From CAYOSF01 sp964406605 (GTDB lineage Bacteria > Chloroflexota > Dehalococcoidia > DSTF01 > RBG-16-68-14), in NCBI GenBank assembly GCA_964406605.1, contig CAYOSF010000004.1, positions 62,001 through 126,000 of the forward strand: a stretch of 64,000 nt of DNA, given 5' to 3'. The position numbers were made by a program, and so were the translations under genes. The notes under the pieces are model-generated. The model was not told the origin of the DNA. It saw only the letters and a list, made by a program, of their open reading frames with translations, and did not search any database. This document shows, piece after piece, positions 42,528 through 50,576 of the stretch; positions within the stretch are counted from its first letter, which is position 1, and every line of letters starts with the position of its first letter.

Positions 42528-43541
42528 TCAGCGCTTGGTGGCCGAGACCAGCGAGCTGCTGGAGGGGGCCGGTAGCGGCGTGACGGAGGGTTTCGCGAAG
42601 CCGGATTCCCTCATCCAGGCCATGATCTCATTGCCGCTGTAGGAGCGTCCGTGGCTGGTATTGACCAGCATGTTCAGCGAGAAGAGGACCGCGGAGGCGG
42701 GCGCCGTCTTGCCGGCGTCCACAAGGTTCTCCTGGACTACCACGAGGCCGCCGGACACGAGCGAGTCGTGGGCCTTCCTGAGGAGCTGCTTGGCCTGACG
42801 CGGAGCGAGCGAGTGGACGATGGCGGACAGCAAGACCACGTCGTTGCCCTTCCCGAAGTCGTCGCGGAAGTAGTCCCCGGGCCTGGTGGTGACCCGGTCT
42901 TTGACACCGAACGATTCGATGATCTCTTGAGCTATCGGAACCACCGGGGCCAAGTCGAAGACGATGCAGTGCAGACGAGGGTAGCGCTTGGCCAGGAAGC
43001 AGCTATAGGTGCCGGGACCGCCGCCCACATCGAAGAGCCGCCTGCGACCGCTGAGGTCAAGCGTCTCCGCCAGGGCCTCTCCCGAGTGCATGGCGCGGTC
43101 GTGCATGGCCAGGATGAAGTCGCGCTGGATGGTGGGACCCTCACCAGGGCGGCCCCCGCCGACGACCGGTTTGTTCGTACGCACCGCGTCGGCGAGGCGG
43201 GCCCAGGTCCACCAGAGCCAGTCGCTGTGGTTGATGCCGTCGCCCATGTAGGTCGGCGTGCCCCGCACGAGCAGTTGAAGTCCCTCGGCCGTGTTGGCGT
43301 AGCGCCCGCTCTGCTTGTGGAGGAACCCTAGCGCCACGCAGGCGTCCAGCAGCAGCCTTGTGGAGCGCGGGTGGGTATTGCATCGCCTGGCGATCTCTCG
43401 GACGGACAGAGGTTTTCGGCGCAGGACATTGAAGACCTCCAACCGATTGGCGGCCATCAGCACCTTGGCCGGCCTCCATCCGGCCATGGCGCGCGCAATC
43501 GCGCCGGCCGTCGCGTCCTGTCGTGTTGGTTTCGTTCTCAT
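42528..43541 (-). CDS. O-methyltransferase (methyltransferase family 2, with winged-helix dimerisation domain)
   Basis: 337 residues. N-terminal winged-helix dimerisation domain (NRLEVFNVLRRKPLSVREIA, RRCNTHPRSTRLLLDACVAL), then SAM motif RRLFDVGGGPGTYSCFLAKR and DDFGKGNDVVLLSAIVHSL, as in bacterial acetylserotonin- and hydroxyneurosporene-type O-methyltransferases. Motif DxVxxx with the catalytic histidine is at IVHSL. The substrate is probably a phenolic or carotenoid hydroxyl, unknown here. AGGAGGACAGCC precedes the ATG. Confidence 0.88.
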   Translation of the reverse strand: MRTKPTRQDATAGAIARAMAGWRPAKVLMAANRLEVFNVLRRKPLSVREIARRCNTHPRSTRLLLDACVALGFLHKQSGRYANTAEGLQLLVRGTPTYMGDGINHSDWLWWTWARLADAVRTNKPVVGGGRPGEGPTIQRDFILAMHDRAMHSGEALAETLDLSGRRRLFDVGGGPGTYSCFLAKRYPRLHCIVFDLAPVVPIAQEIIESFGVKDRVTTRPGDYFRDDFGKGNDVVLLSAIVHSLAPRQAKQLLRKAHDSLVSGGLVVVQENLVDAGKTAPASAVLFSLNMLVNTSHGRSYSGNEIMAWMRESGFAKPSVTPLPAPSSSSLVSATKR

Positions 43542-44039
43542 GGCTGTCCTCCTGCCGGACCGGGGTTCCTGACAACCGATTGTACATGCGGTCGGTGTCG
43601 TCAGCGCAGCAATGGCGCGGCCCCGTTTCGGGATCGAGTCGAACGTCGAGCGCGATCGATGCTCGGCGAGGGAACCCCTGGACCACGTGCCGCTATTGTA
43701 GCGAAGTCGCCGTCCTTGTCGAGCCGCTCCGGTTCATCGGCGTTGGGGCGGGGGCTGCTGCTGACGCGGGGTTGCGGTTCGGGGCACGGGCGGGACAACC
43801 AGCCAACCGCAAGAGCGGCCGAGGCGGGGACCGCCCGCTCTTGGACAGGCAAACCTCTCGGTAGGGCATCGAGCGCCCACCACCAGTGACGGGCGCAACG
43901 GTATCAAAGCGAACGAGAAACCGACGAGGGGGAGATCAAGTAGTCATCTGGCTAATCCCGGCGCTTGTGTGGAGCACGCGTTTTGTCGCACGCCTTGCAG
44001 CGCAATCCCGCCCGGACTTTGCCGGGCGTGCACCTACAC
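43542..44039. other. Gene-poor stretch upstream of the PAS/LuxR gene
   Basis: About 500 bases. Contains a hairpin AAGAGCGG...CCGCTCTT (43811-43818/43835-43842) and a run of short open frames that look like shadows of GC bias. No gene is supported. Confidence 0.4.
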
Positions 44040-44067
44040 TTGACAATGCTTCCGAATGCCGTATACT
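44040..44067 (+). promoter_or_regulatory. Sigma-70-type promoter for the multi-PAS regulator
   Basis: TTGACA (44040-44045), 16-base spacer, TATACT (44062-44067); the gene starts at 44143 after GGGGAGGGTAG. Confidence 0.65.
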
Positions 44068-44142
44068 GTTGGCATCCACGTGCTGGTGGAGCCGTTCAGC
44101 ATGGATGCGCCATTCGACCCCGCAGTGTCTTGGGGAGGGTAG

Positions 44143-46986
44143 ATGATGGATGGAATACGCCCGCCAACCGCCGAGAGCGCAGCTTCCGAGAAGGTGGATC
44201 TGCTGCAGAGCGCTTTGGATGCTCTGGGCCACCCGTTCTACGCGATCAACGCGAATGACCACACCATCACGATGGCCAATGCGGCGACGGGCGTGAACGG
44301 ACAGCCTACGGCGAGAACCTGCTACGAATTGACCCATGGAAGGACCGAGCCGTGTTCGGGCGATGAGCACACGTGTCCGCTAGAGGAGGTGAAGAGGACC
44401 CGATCGCCCGCAACCGTTGAGCACATACATCGCGATGGCGACGGCAATGCACGAACATGCGAGATCCACTGCCATCCGGTCCTCGATGCCGAGGGGAACG
44501 TCGCACAAGTCCTCGAGTACGCCCAGGATATCACCGAACGGAGGCGGGCGGAGCAGGCGCTCCAGATGCGCGATGAGCTCAACCGGACACTGCTGGATGC
44601 CATACCGGACATGATGTTCCGGTTGGACAAGAGCGGCACGTTTCTCGATTTTATCCCGGCGAAAGGCCAGAAGCCGTTCGCGCCGCCTGCGCAGTTCATC
44701 GGGCGGACTGTCGAGGAGGTTCTGCCTGCCGTTCCCGCGCGCGGGATCATGCACCACGTCAAGACCGCGCTGGAGAGCGGGGAGACGCATACCCACGAGT
44801 ACGAGCTCGCGGTCAATGGCGCATCGCATACGTACGAAGCCCGCATCGTGGCGACCGGCACGGATGAGGTGCTGGTCCTCGCGAGGGACGTCACGGATCG
44901 TCAGCGGGCGGAGCAGGCTCTGCGGGAAAGCGAGCAACGGGTGCGGACGGTAGTCTCAAACGCGCCCGTCGTCGTCTTCGCCATGGACGCTGAGGGCGTC
45001 TACACGTTGTGGGAAGGCAGGGGGCTGGAGCGGATGGGACTGAGGCCAACTCAGCTCGTGGGCCGCTCCGTCTTCGAGATCCCAGTGACAACGCCGCAGA
45101 TCAGGGAGAACGCCCGGCGTGCGCTTGCCGGCGAAAGCCTCACGGTAACTGAGGAGGTGCGCGGGTTGGTGTACGAGACGTACCTGGCGCCCGTTCGGGA
45201 AGGCGATGATACGGTCACGGGAGTCGTTGGTGTGGCGACAGATATCACGGAGCACCATCGGGCGGAGCGGGCGCTGCGGGAGAGCGAGGACCGGTACCGG
45301 ACGCTCTTCGAGAAGGGCCTCGACGGCGTTGCGCTGGTGATTGATGCCAAGATCGCCGTGTGCAACCCGGGCATGGCTGAGATGTTGGGGCGTTCCGCAG
45401 AGGAGCTGCGGGGGCGTTCTCCGGTCGAGTTCGTTGTCCCCGAGGATCGAGAGCGGGTTGCCGGGCGGATGCGGGAGCTCATGCAAGGGGGCCCCGAGTA
45501 TCGTTCCGAGTACCGACTGCTGAAGAAGGACGGCGGCACTGTCCCGGTCGAGGGGCTGGTGCGACTGATCGAGTACGACGGCCGGCCGGCGCTGCTCGCT
45601 GTGGTCCGAGATGTCAGCGAGCGCAAGGAGGCGGAGGAGGCGCTTCGGGAGAGCGAGGAGAGGTGGCATTCCCTGGTGGAGAACGCGCACGACATCATCT
45701 TCGTCGGGGGTCGGGACCTGAAGATCCAGTACATCAACCACACCGTGCCGGGCTTCGAGCGTGACGAGGTCATCGGCACGAGCATCCTGGACTACATCTC
45801 GACCGAATATCACGGGGCGATTCGCGAGATCGTGGAACGAGTCTTCCGAACCGGACGGGTCGAGACCTATGAGATCAAAGGCGCCGGGCCGCGAGGCGAG
45901 GAGGCGTGGTATTCGACGCGCCTGGGGCCGGTCACCGCAGGGGGAGAGATCGTCGCGGTGGCTCACGTCGCCACAGACATCACGGAGCGCAAGCGGGCGG
46001 AGGAGGCGGTGAAGGAGTCGGAGGCCAGGTGGCGTTCGCTGGTGGAGAACGCTCCCGTTCTCATCCTGACCCTTGGACGTGACGGCACGGTTGAGTTCGC
46101 CAATCGCGGTGTGCCGGGAGTCTCGTTGGAGCAGGCGCTGGGTTCCTCGATCTATGACTACGCGCCGCCCCGGTATCACGAGGACATGAGGCAGGTCTTC
46201 GGACGGATCTTCCAGCTTGGGGGGATCGGTGATTTCAGCGTTCCCTGGCTCGATCCTGCCGGCCAGACCTCCTGGCATTCGGTCCGTGTGGGCCCCCTGA
46301 AACGCGATGGAGAGGTCGTGGCCCTCACCGTCATCGCCACCGACGTCACCAGCCGCAAGCGGGCGGAAGAGTCGCTACGTGAGAGCGAGGCGCTCCTCCG
46401 CGCCGTCGTTGCCAACGCGCCCGTCATCCTCTTCGCCTTGGACAGCGAGGGAGTCTACACGCTCGCGGATGGTAAAGGCCTGCACGCACTGGGACGCACA
46501 CCCGGCGACGTTGTCGGCCGCTCCGTCCTCGATGTGTACTCTGACCGACCGGACATCGTCGAGGACATGCGCCGGGTACTGGCCGGCGAGCCGCTCAGCC
46601 TGGAGCTGGAGATGAAGGGGCTGACGTTCGAGGCTCACTACGCCCCCGTCCACGATGGGGACGGTCAGGTTTCGGGCATGATCGGCGTTGCGGTGGATGT
46701 CACAGAACGCAGGCGGGCCGAGGAGATGCTGCGAAACGCGAGGGAGCAACTGGAGCTAAAGGTGGAGCGACAACTGGCGAAGGGGGACGCGTATCAACTC
46801 ACGTTTCGAGAGTTCACGGTGCTCCACATGGTGGCGGAAGGGATGTCGGACAGGGAGATCGCGACCGCGCTGGGGATCAGCGGAACGACGGTGCAGAAGC
46901 ACGTGTCGAACATCCTGGGCAAGATGCAGGCCACATCCCGCACCGAGGCTGGGGTGCGGGCCTTCCGGGAGGGGCTGCTGGGCTGA
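44143..46986 (+). CDS. Multi-PAS sensor with LuxR-type DNA-binding domain
   Basis: 947 residues: seven PAS/PAC units whose PAC ends (ITERRRAEQAL, VTDRQRAEQALRESE, ITEHHRAERALRESE and so on) fall near residues 127, 250, 366, 489, 611, 733 and 851, then a LuxR-type helix-turn-helix at about 886-945 (FREFTVLHMVAEGMSDREIA, ALGISGTTVQKHVSNILGKM). No histidine kinase, GGDEF or receiver domain is present, so sensing is coupled directly to DNA binding. The first PAS has several cysteines (CYELTHGRTEPC, TCPLEE, CEIHCHP), possibly a metal or heme site. Small-molecule ligands are unknown. Confidence 0.9.
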   Translation: MMDGIRPPTAESAASEKVDLLQSALDALGHPFYAINANDHTITMANAATGVNGQPTARTCYELTHGRTEPCSGDEHTCPLEEVKRTRSPATVEHIHRDGDGNARTCEIHCHPVLDAEGNVAQVLEYAQDITERRRAEQALQMRDELNRTLLDAIPDMMFRLDKSGTFLDFIPAKGQKPFAPPAQFIGRTVEEVLPAVPARGIMHHVKTALESGETHTHEYELAVNGASHTYEARIVATGTDEVLVLARDVTDRQRAEQALRESEQRVRTVVSNAPVVVFAMDAEGVYTLWEGRGLERMGLRPTQLVGRSVFEIPVTTPQIRENARRALAGESLTVTEEVRGLVYETYLAPVREGDDTVTGVVGVATDITEHHRAERALRESEDRYRTLFEKGLDGVALVIDAKIAVCNPGMAEMLGRSAEELRGRSPVEFVVPEDRERVAGRMRELMQGGPEYRSEYRLLKKDGGTVPVEGLVRLIEYDGRPALLAVVRDVSERKEAEEALRESEERWHSLVENAHDIIFVGGRDLKIQYINHTVPGFERDEVIGTSILDYISTEYHGAIREIVERVFRTGRVETYEIKGAGPRGEEAWYSTRLGPVTAGGEIVAVAHVATDITERKRAEEAVKESEARWRSLVENAPVLILTLGRDGTVEFANRGVPGVSLEQALGSSIYDYAPPRYHEDMRQVFGRIFQLGGIGDFSVPWLDPAGQTSWHSVRVGPLKRDGEVVALTVIATDVTSRKRAEESLRESEALLRAVVANAPVILFALDSEGVYTLADGKGLHALGRTPGDVVGRSVLDVYSDRPDIVEDMRRVLAGEPLSLELEMKGLTFEAHYAPVHDGDGQVSGMIGVAVDVTERRRAEEMLRNAREQLELKVERQLAKGDAYQLTFREFTVLHMVAEGMSDREIATALGISGTTVQKHVSNILGKMQATSRTEAGVRAFREGLLG

Positions 46987-47174
46987 GGGCAGCGGATCCA
47001 ATCCCGGCTCCTTTTCCCTCGCCGGGCCAATGAGGCACCCGTATCGATGATCCGCGCCAGAGTTGAGGCCGCCCTCCGTGTCGGCTCGAGGAGCGAGACT
47101 CAGCGGAGCGGATGGGAACTGGTTTGGGTTGAGAGCGACCGTCGAGCACGGCCCGGCCGGTCGAAAAGGTAGCA

Positions 47175-47204
47175 ACAGGACCGGCCCGTGCGGGCCGGTC
47201 CTGT
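47175..47204. terminator. Bidirectional hairpin terminator
   Basis: A perfect 14-bp stem ACAGGACCGGCCCG/CGGGCCGGTCCTGT with a TG loop, between the PAS/LuxR gene and the thiolase gene, which both end nearby. No long T-run, but the length of the stem and convergent setting suggest termination in both directions. Confidence 0.6.
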
Positions 47205-47228
47205 GTGTCTCAACTCTCGCTGATCTGC

Positions 47229-48392
47229 CTACTTGGTTATCACGTTGAGCGTGCAGGCGGAGGTGAGGCCGATGACGTGGGCCATGCCGGCCTTCGCGTT
47301 GGGCTGCTGACGGCCGCCCGACTCGCCTCGGAGCTGCCAGACGATCTCGGAGATGCCGCAGGCGCCGGTGGCGCCCAGGGGGTGGCCCCTGGAGATGAGA
47401 CCGCCGCTCGCGTTCACCGCGACGTCGCCGCCGATGTCGAACTTGCCCTCCTTGAGGGCCTTGGGGCCCTCACCGTCCGGAACGAGGCCCAGGTTCTCGT
47501 AGTGGAGCAACTCAGCAGTGGCGAAGCAGTCGTGCACCTCCACCACGTCCAAGTCCTCGGGGCCGATGCCGGCCGTCTCGTAGGCCTCCTTGGCCGCCAG
47601 CCTGGTCACCTCGTTGACATCGAGGATGGCACTGCCCTGGGGCGTGTAGGGGTCGCTGGTGAGGATGGAGGCCGCTGCCTTGACGGCCTTCGACCCGAAC
47701 TGGCGGACCTTCTCGGCCGAAGCGTAGATGACCGCGCCGGCGCCGTCACCCGTGGGGCAGCACATGAGCAGCGTGTTGGGCCAGGAGATCATGCGGCTTT
47801 CGGCGATCTCCTCCATCGAGAACTCCTTCTGGTACTGGGCGTAGGGGTTGTGGATGGAGTTCTTGTGGTTCTTGTAGGCTACCCTCACGAAGTCTTCGGC
47901 GGTGGTGCCGTACTTGTGCATGTGCTCCACACCCCACTGGGAGAACACGGCGGGCATGGTGCCGGAGCCGATCGTCCCCTCGCTGATGTAGGAGGGGTCG
48001 AAGCTCCCGCCCCCGCGGCCTCCTCCGCCGCCACCAGCGCCGAGCAGTCCGGCCTTGCCCATCTGCTCCGAGCCGATGCCCATGGCGACGTCGTAGGCTC
48101 CGGAGGCGACCGAGAAGTAGGCCTCGCGGCAGGCGGTGGAGCCAGTGGCGCAGGCGTTGGACACGTTCACCACCGGCACGCCCGTCTGGCCCACACTGCG
48201 CATGATCTGCTGGCCGACGGGTCCAGCCAGGTTGCCGCTGCCGACCATCTGGATGTCCTTCATGGTAATGTTGGCGTCCTTGAGGGCGGTGAGCACCGCT
48301 TCCGAAGCCAGGTCGATCACCGACTTCTCGGGGTAGCGGCCGTACTTGATCATGCCGACGCCGATGATGTACACGTCTCTGGCAGGTTTCAC
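47229..48392 (-). CDS. Thiolase-family protein (SCP-x/acetyl-CoA acetyltransferase-like)
   Basis: 387 residues. The nucleophile cysteine is in VVNVSNACATGSTACRE; DVVEVHDCFATAELL and NASGGLISRGHPLGATG are thiolase motifs. The C-terminus ends TSACTLNVITK, where the second cysteine of classical thiolases (CxG) is normally. Such proteins act with a DUF35 partner in non-decarboxylating thiolase-like reactions, as in archaeal HMG-CoA synthesis or SCP-x lipid breakdown. A DUF35 gene follows upstream in the same operon (94-base gap). Confidence 0.9.
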   Translation of the reverse strand: MKPARDVYIIGVGMIKYGRYPEKSVIDLASEAVLTALKDANITMKDIQMVGSGNLAGPVGQQIMRSVGQTGVPVVNVSNACATGSTACREAYFSVASGAYDVAMGIGSEQMGKAGLLGAGGGGGGRGGGSFDPSYISEGTIGSGTMPAVFSQWGVEHMHKYGTTAEDFVRVAYKNHKNSIHNPYAQYQKEFSMEEIAESRMISWPNTLLMCCPTGDGAGAVIYASAEKVRQFGSKAVKAAASILTSDPYTPQGSAILDVNEVTRLAAKEAYETAGIGPEDLDVVEVHDCFATAELLHYENLGLVPDGEGPKALKEGKFDIGGDVAVNASGGLISRGHPLGATGACGISEIVWQLRGESGGRQQPNAKAGMAHVIGLTSACTLNVITK

Positions 48393-48485
48393 AGGTTGTT
48401 CCTCCTTTTGTCCGACCCGGGCCGGGTGCTCCTGCTCGGGCCGCTCTCGTGTGCTGACTGCGCTCGTTGCTTGAGAGCCCTGGCC

Positions 48486-48926
48486 CTACGCGGGGCGGAA
48501 CTTGTAGGCGATGACGTCGTTCCCTTCGCGATCCTCCCGGACCTTCTGCGTAAACAGCTCCACGGGCTTGCCGAGCAGGGCAATGAGGTTCTCCGGCTCC
48601 GGTTCTATCCCTTCGATGTTGGCTCGGACGGCCGTTCCTTCGTCCAGGTCGACGACGGCGGCGACAAAGGGCACGGGGATGCCCGGCGCCGTCTGGTAGA
48701 CGATGCTGAAGGTGTGGAGCGTTCCTTTGCCGCTAAACTTGATGTCCTCGAACTCGCCCACGGCGAGGCACTTGGCGCAGGCCATGCGGTCGCCCACATA
48801 GACCGCGCCGCAAGACTTGCACTTGCTGCCGGCTAGGTAACCGGTCTTGCCGCCGTCCTCCAGATGGAGGAATGGCACCATTGGTTTTGCCGTCTTCTCG
48901 GCGGTCTCGGTTTCGGATTCTGCCAC
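48486..48926 (-). CDS. DUF35 OB-fold protein with zinc ribbon (thiolase partner)
   Basis: 146 residues. The zinc ribbon CKSC...CAKC lies at about residues 36-55, followed by an OB-fold (GKGTLHTFSIVYQTAPGIPV, AVVDLDEGTAVRANIEG). DUF35 proteins bind thiolases and hold CoA substrates. First gene of the pair; both genes stand alone otherwise, so the pathway (fatty acid, steroid or polyketide-like degradation) is open. Confidence 0.92.
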   Translation of the reverse strand: MAESETETAEKTAKPMVPFLHLEDGGKTGYLAGSKCKSCGAVYVGDRMACAKCLAVGEFEDIKFSGKGTLHTFSIVYQTAPGIPVPFVAAVVDLDEGTAVRANIEGIEPEPENLIALLGKPVELFTQKVREDREGNDVIAYKFRPA

Positions 48927-49053
48927 GTGAGAGTCTCCTTCCTACGGACCCGAATAGGACATAACGTCCCAGGGTCGGTACAGATGCTGGAGCCTGCGCG
49001 AGCAGGCATGAGCAATTATAGACGACCCTGGGGATTAGTCAAGCAGTGCGGGG

Positions 49054-49659
49054 TCAGCCGGAGGGCGCCGCCATCCCGAACCGGGCCAGCGCCTGCCGGT
49101 ACTGCGCCGGGGTGTTGATGTCCAGGAGCACGACCGGCAAAGAGAGATCGGTTTCCCGTATCGCTTCCTGGTGGGCGCCCATCACGCCCCGCAGGCCTCG
49201 ATCCTCCTCCGATGCGTTCCTCAATTCGGGGAGGAGCGAGCCCGACAGCACGGGGGGGTGGCCGCGCCGCCCGTGGGCAACCGGCAGCGTGATCGTCGCT
49301 CCGCCTTCGCGATGGGCCAGGAGCAGAGACCGCAGCACGTCACGCGGGCGCGGCTGGTCGACGCTGAGGACGAAGATCGGGTCGGCGTCGTCGGCGAGGG
49401 CCGCGGCACCCGCCCGGAGGGAAGACGCGCGTCCCCGGCGATATGCGTCGTTCACCGCCATTCGCGCTTCAGGTGGGACGTGGGGTCGCACCTCGTCCGC
49501 CAGGTGACCGAGCACAACGACGACGTCATCGACGCCGGCGGCAAGGAGCTCGCGCACGTGGTATTCGATGAGCGTGACATCGCCCCAGGGCAGGAGCGGC
49601 TTCGGCCTGCCCATGCGGGTCGATTCACCGGCGGCGAGGAGGATTGCTGCGCTGGCCAT
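49054..49659 (-). CDS. MobA-like nucleotidyltransferase (molybdenum cofactor cytidylyltransferase type)
   Basis: 201 residues. Begins SAAILLAAGESTRMGRPKPL, the NTP-binding signature; VLSVDQPRP is the metal-binding aspartate motif and GRRGHPPVLSGSLLPEL the cofactor-binding part, as in MocA-type CTP:molybdopterin cytidylyltransferases that load CO-dehydrogenase-like enzymes. ATG 49659 is chosen over a longer frame that covers the next gene. Lies downstream of the molybdenum hydroxylase gene on the same strand. Confidence 0.87.
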   Translation of the reverse strand: MASAAILLAAGESTRMGRPKPLLPWGDVTLIEYHVRELLAAGVDDVVVVLGHLADEVRPHVPPEARMAVNDAYRRGRASSLRAGAAALADDADPIFVLSVDQPRPRDVLRSLLLAHREGGATITLPVAHGRRGHPPVLSGSLLPELRNASEEDRGLRGVMGAHQEAIRETDLSLPVVLLDINTPAQYRQALARFGMAAPSG

Positions 49660-49706
49660 GGTCTCAGGTCGGGGGGAGCGGCCCGCGAGCGAGCCGACAG
49701 CTCCCG

Positions 49707-50567
49707 CTACGTCACTTGGAAGAGACGGTCCATCTTGAGGGCGAGCAGGAAGTTGCCTTTGACCCTGATCCGACGGCTGAGGAAGCCCCAGACCGGGTTC
49801 AAGTCCTTGGTCATCAGGTTGACCCAGTCCGCCGGGCCTGCCGACAGCTCCATGCTGACCCGCTCCGGTCTTCCCTCGAGACAGCGGCACTCCCCGCCCG
49901 CGATATCGATCGTCCAGTTCCCGCCGCCGGGCCCTCTCATGCTGAAGAGGATGGCCGCCTTCAGATCGCCGCCGCGCTGCGGCGAGTACATCAACGGCAT
50001 GTAATCGAAGGTGCGGGCGAGGATGTCGTGAACCTCCTCGTCGGTTGACGTCTCCATCCAGTGCGGTAGCTGCCTTTGAGCGCGTATCGAGCTGCGGATG
50101 TCCTGGTAGTGCAGCGGGATATGGAGATAGCCGGTGTAGAAGACGTGGGCCACGGTGCCGGACCGGTACCAACCGGGGTGCTCGAACGTGCGCGCCAGGT
50201 CTTCATCAGAGGCTCCCTCCAGCAAGCGGAGGTGCGTGCCGAACGCGTCGCGCATGCGCTCGAGCAGCTCGGCGGGCGAGAGATGCCGGACCGTCTCGAT
50301 GATGCGGGCGTTGTAGGCGTCGATCTCCTGCGGCCCGCGGAAGTCCTCCACAGAGGGCTTGCCGCCCGCCAGGGCCTGCTCCGTGACGGGGTTCGCCTCG
50401 TGTTCCTGGGACGCGACGAGGTGCGCCAGGTAGTCCTTGGCCGTCCACTGCGCGCCGCGCCGAGAGGCGGCCCAATCCCCTTCGCTGAGCTGCCCGAATG
50501 CGTCCAGGCCGCGCTGCAGCGTCCTGCGATAGCGCGCCTCCAGCGTGGTCCTCGCTTCGGTGCTCAT
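49707..50567 (-). CDS. DinB/maleylpyruvate-isomerase-type protein with SCP2-like C-terminal domain
   Basis: 286 residues. N-terminal four-helix DinB-like domain (QWTAKDYLAHLVASQEHEAN, with histidines expected to bind metal in LAHLV and GYLHIPLHYQDI), C-terminal SCP2-like sterol-carrier fold (AAILFSMRGPGGGNWTIDIA to VNLMTKDLNPVWGFLSRRIR). Proteins of this design are often thiol-dependent isomerases or transferases. Sits between the molybdenum hydroxylase and MobA-like genes; the role there is unclear. Confidence 0.78.
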   Translation of the reverse strand: MSTEARTTLEARYRRTLQRGLDAFGQLSEGDWAASRRGAQWTAKDYLAHLVASQEHEANPVTEQALAGGKPSVEDFRGPQEIDAYNARIIETVRHLSPAELLERMRDAFGTHLRLLEGASDEDLARTFEHPGWYRSGTVAHVFYTGYLHIPLHYQDIRSSIRAQRQLPHWMETSTDEEVHDILARTFDYMPLMYSPQRGGDLKAAILFSMRGPGGGNWTIDIAGGECRCLEGRPERVSMELSAGPADWVNLMTKDLNPVWGFLSRRIRVKGNFLLALKMDRLFQVT

Positions 50568-50576
50568 TGCGCGCTC

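Noticed and set aside
47205..48836. Plus-strand 543-codon open frame
   Set aside because: Fully antisense to the thiolase and DUF35 genes, whose motifs are unmistakable.
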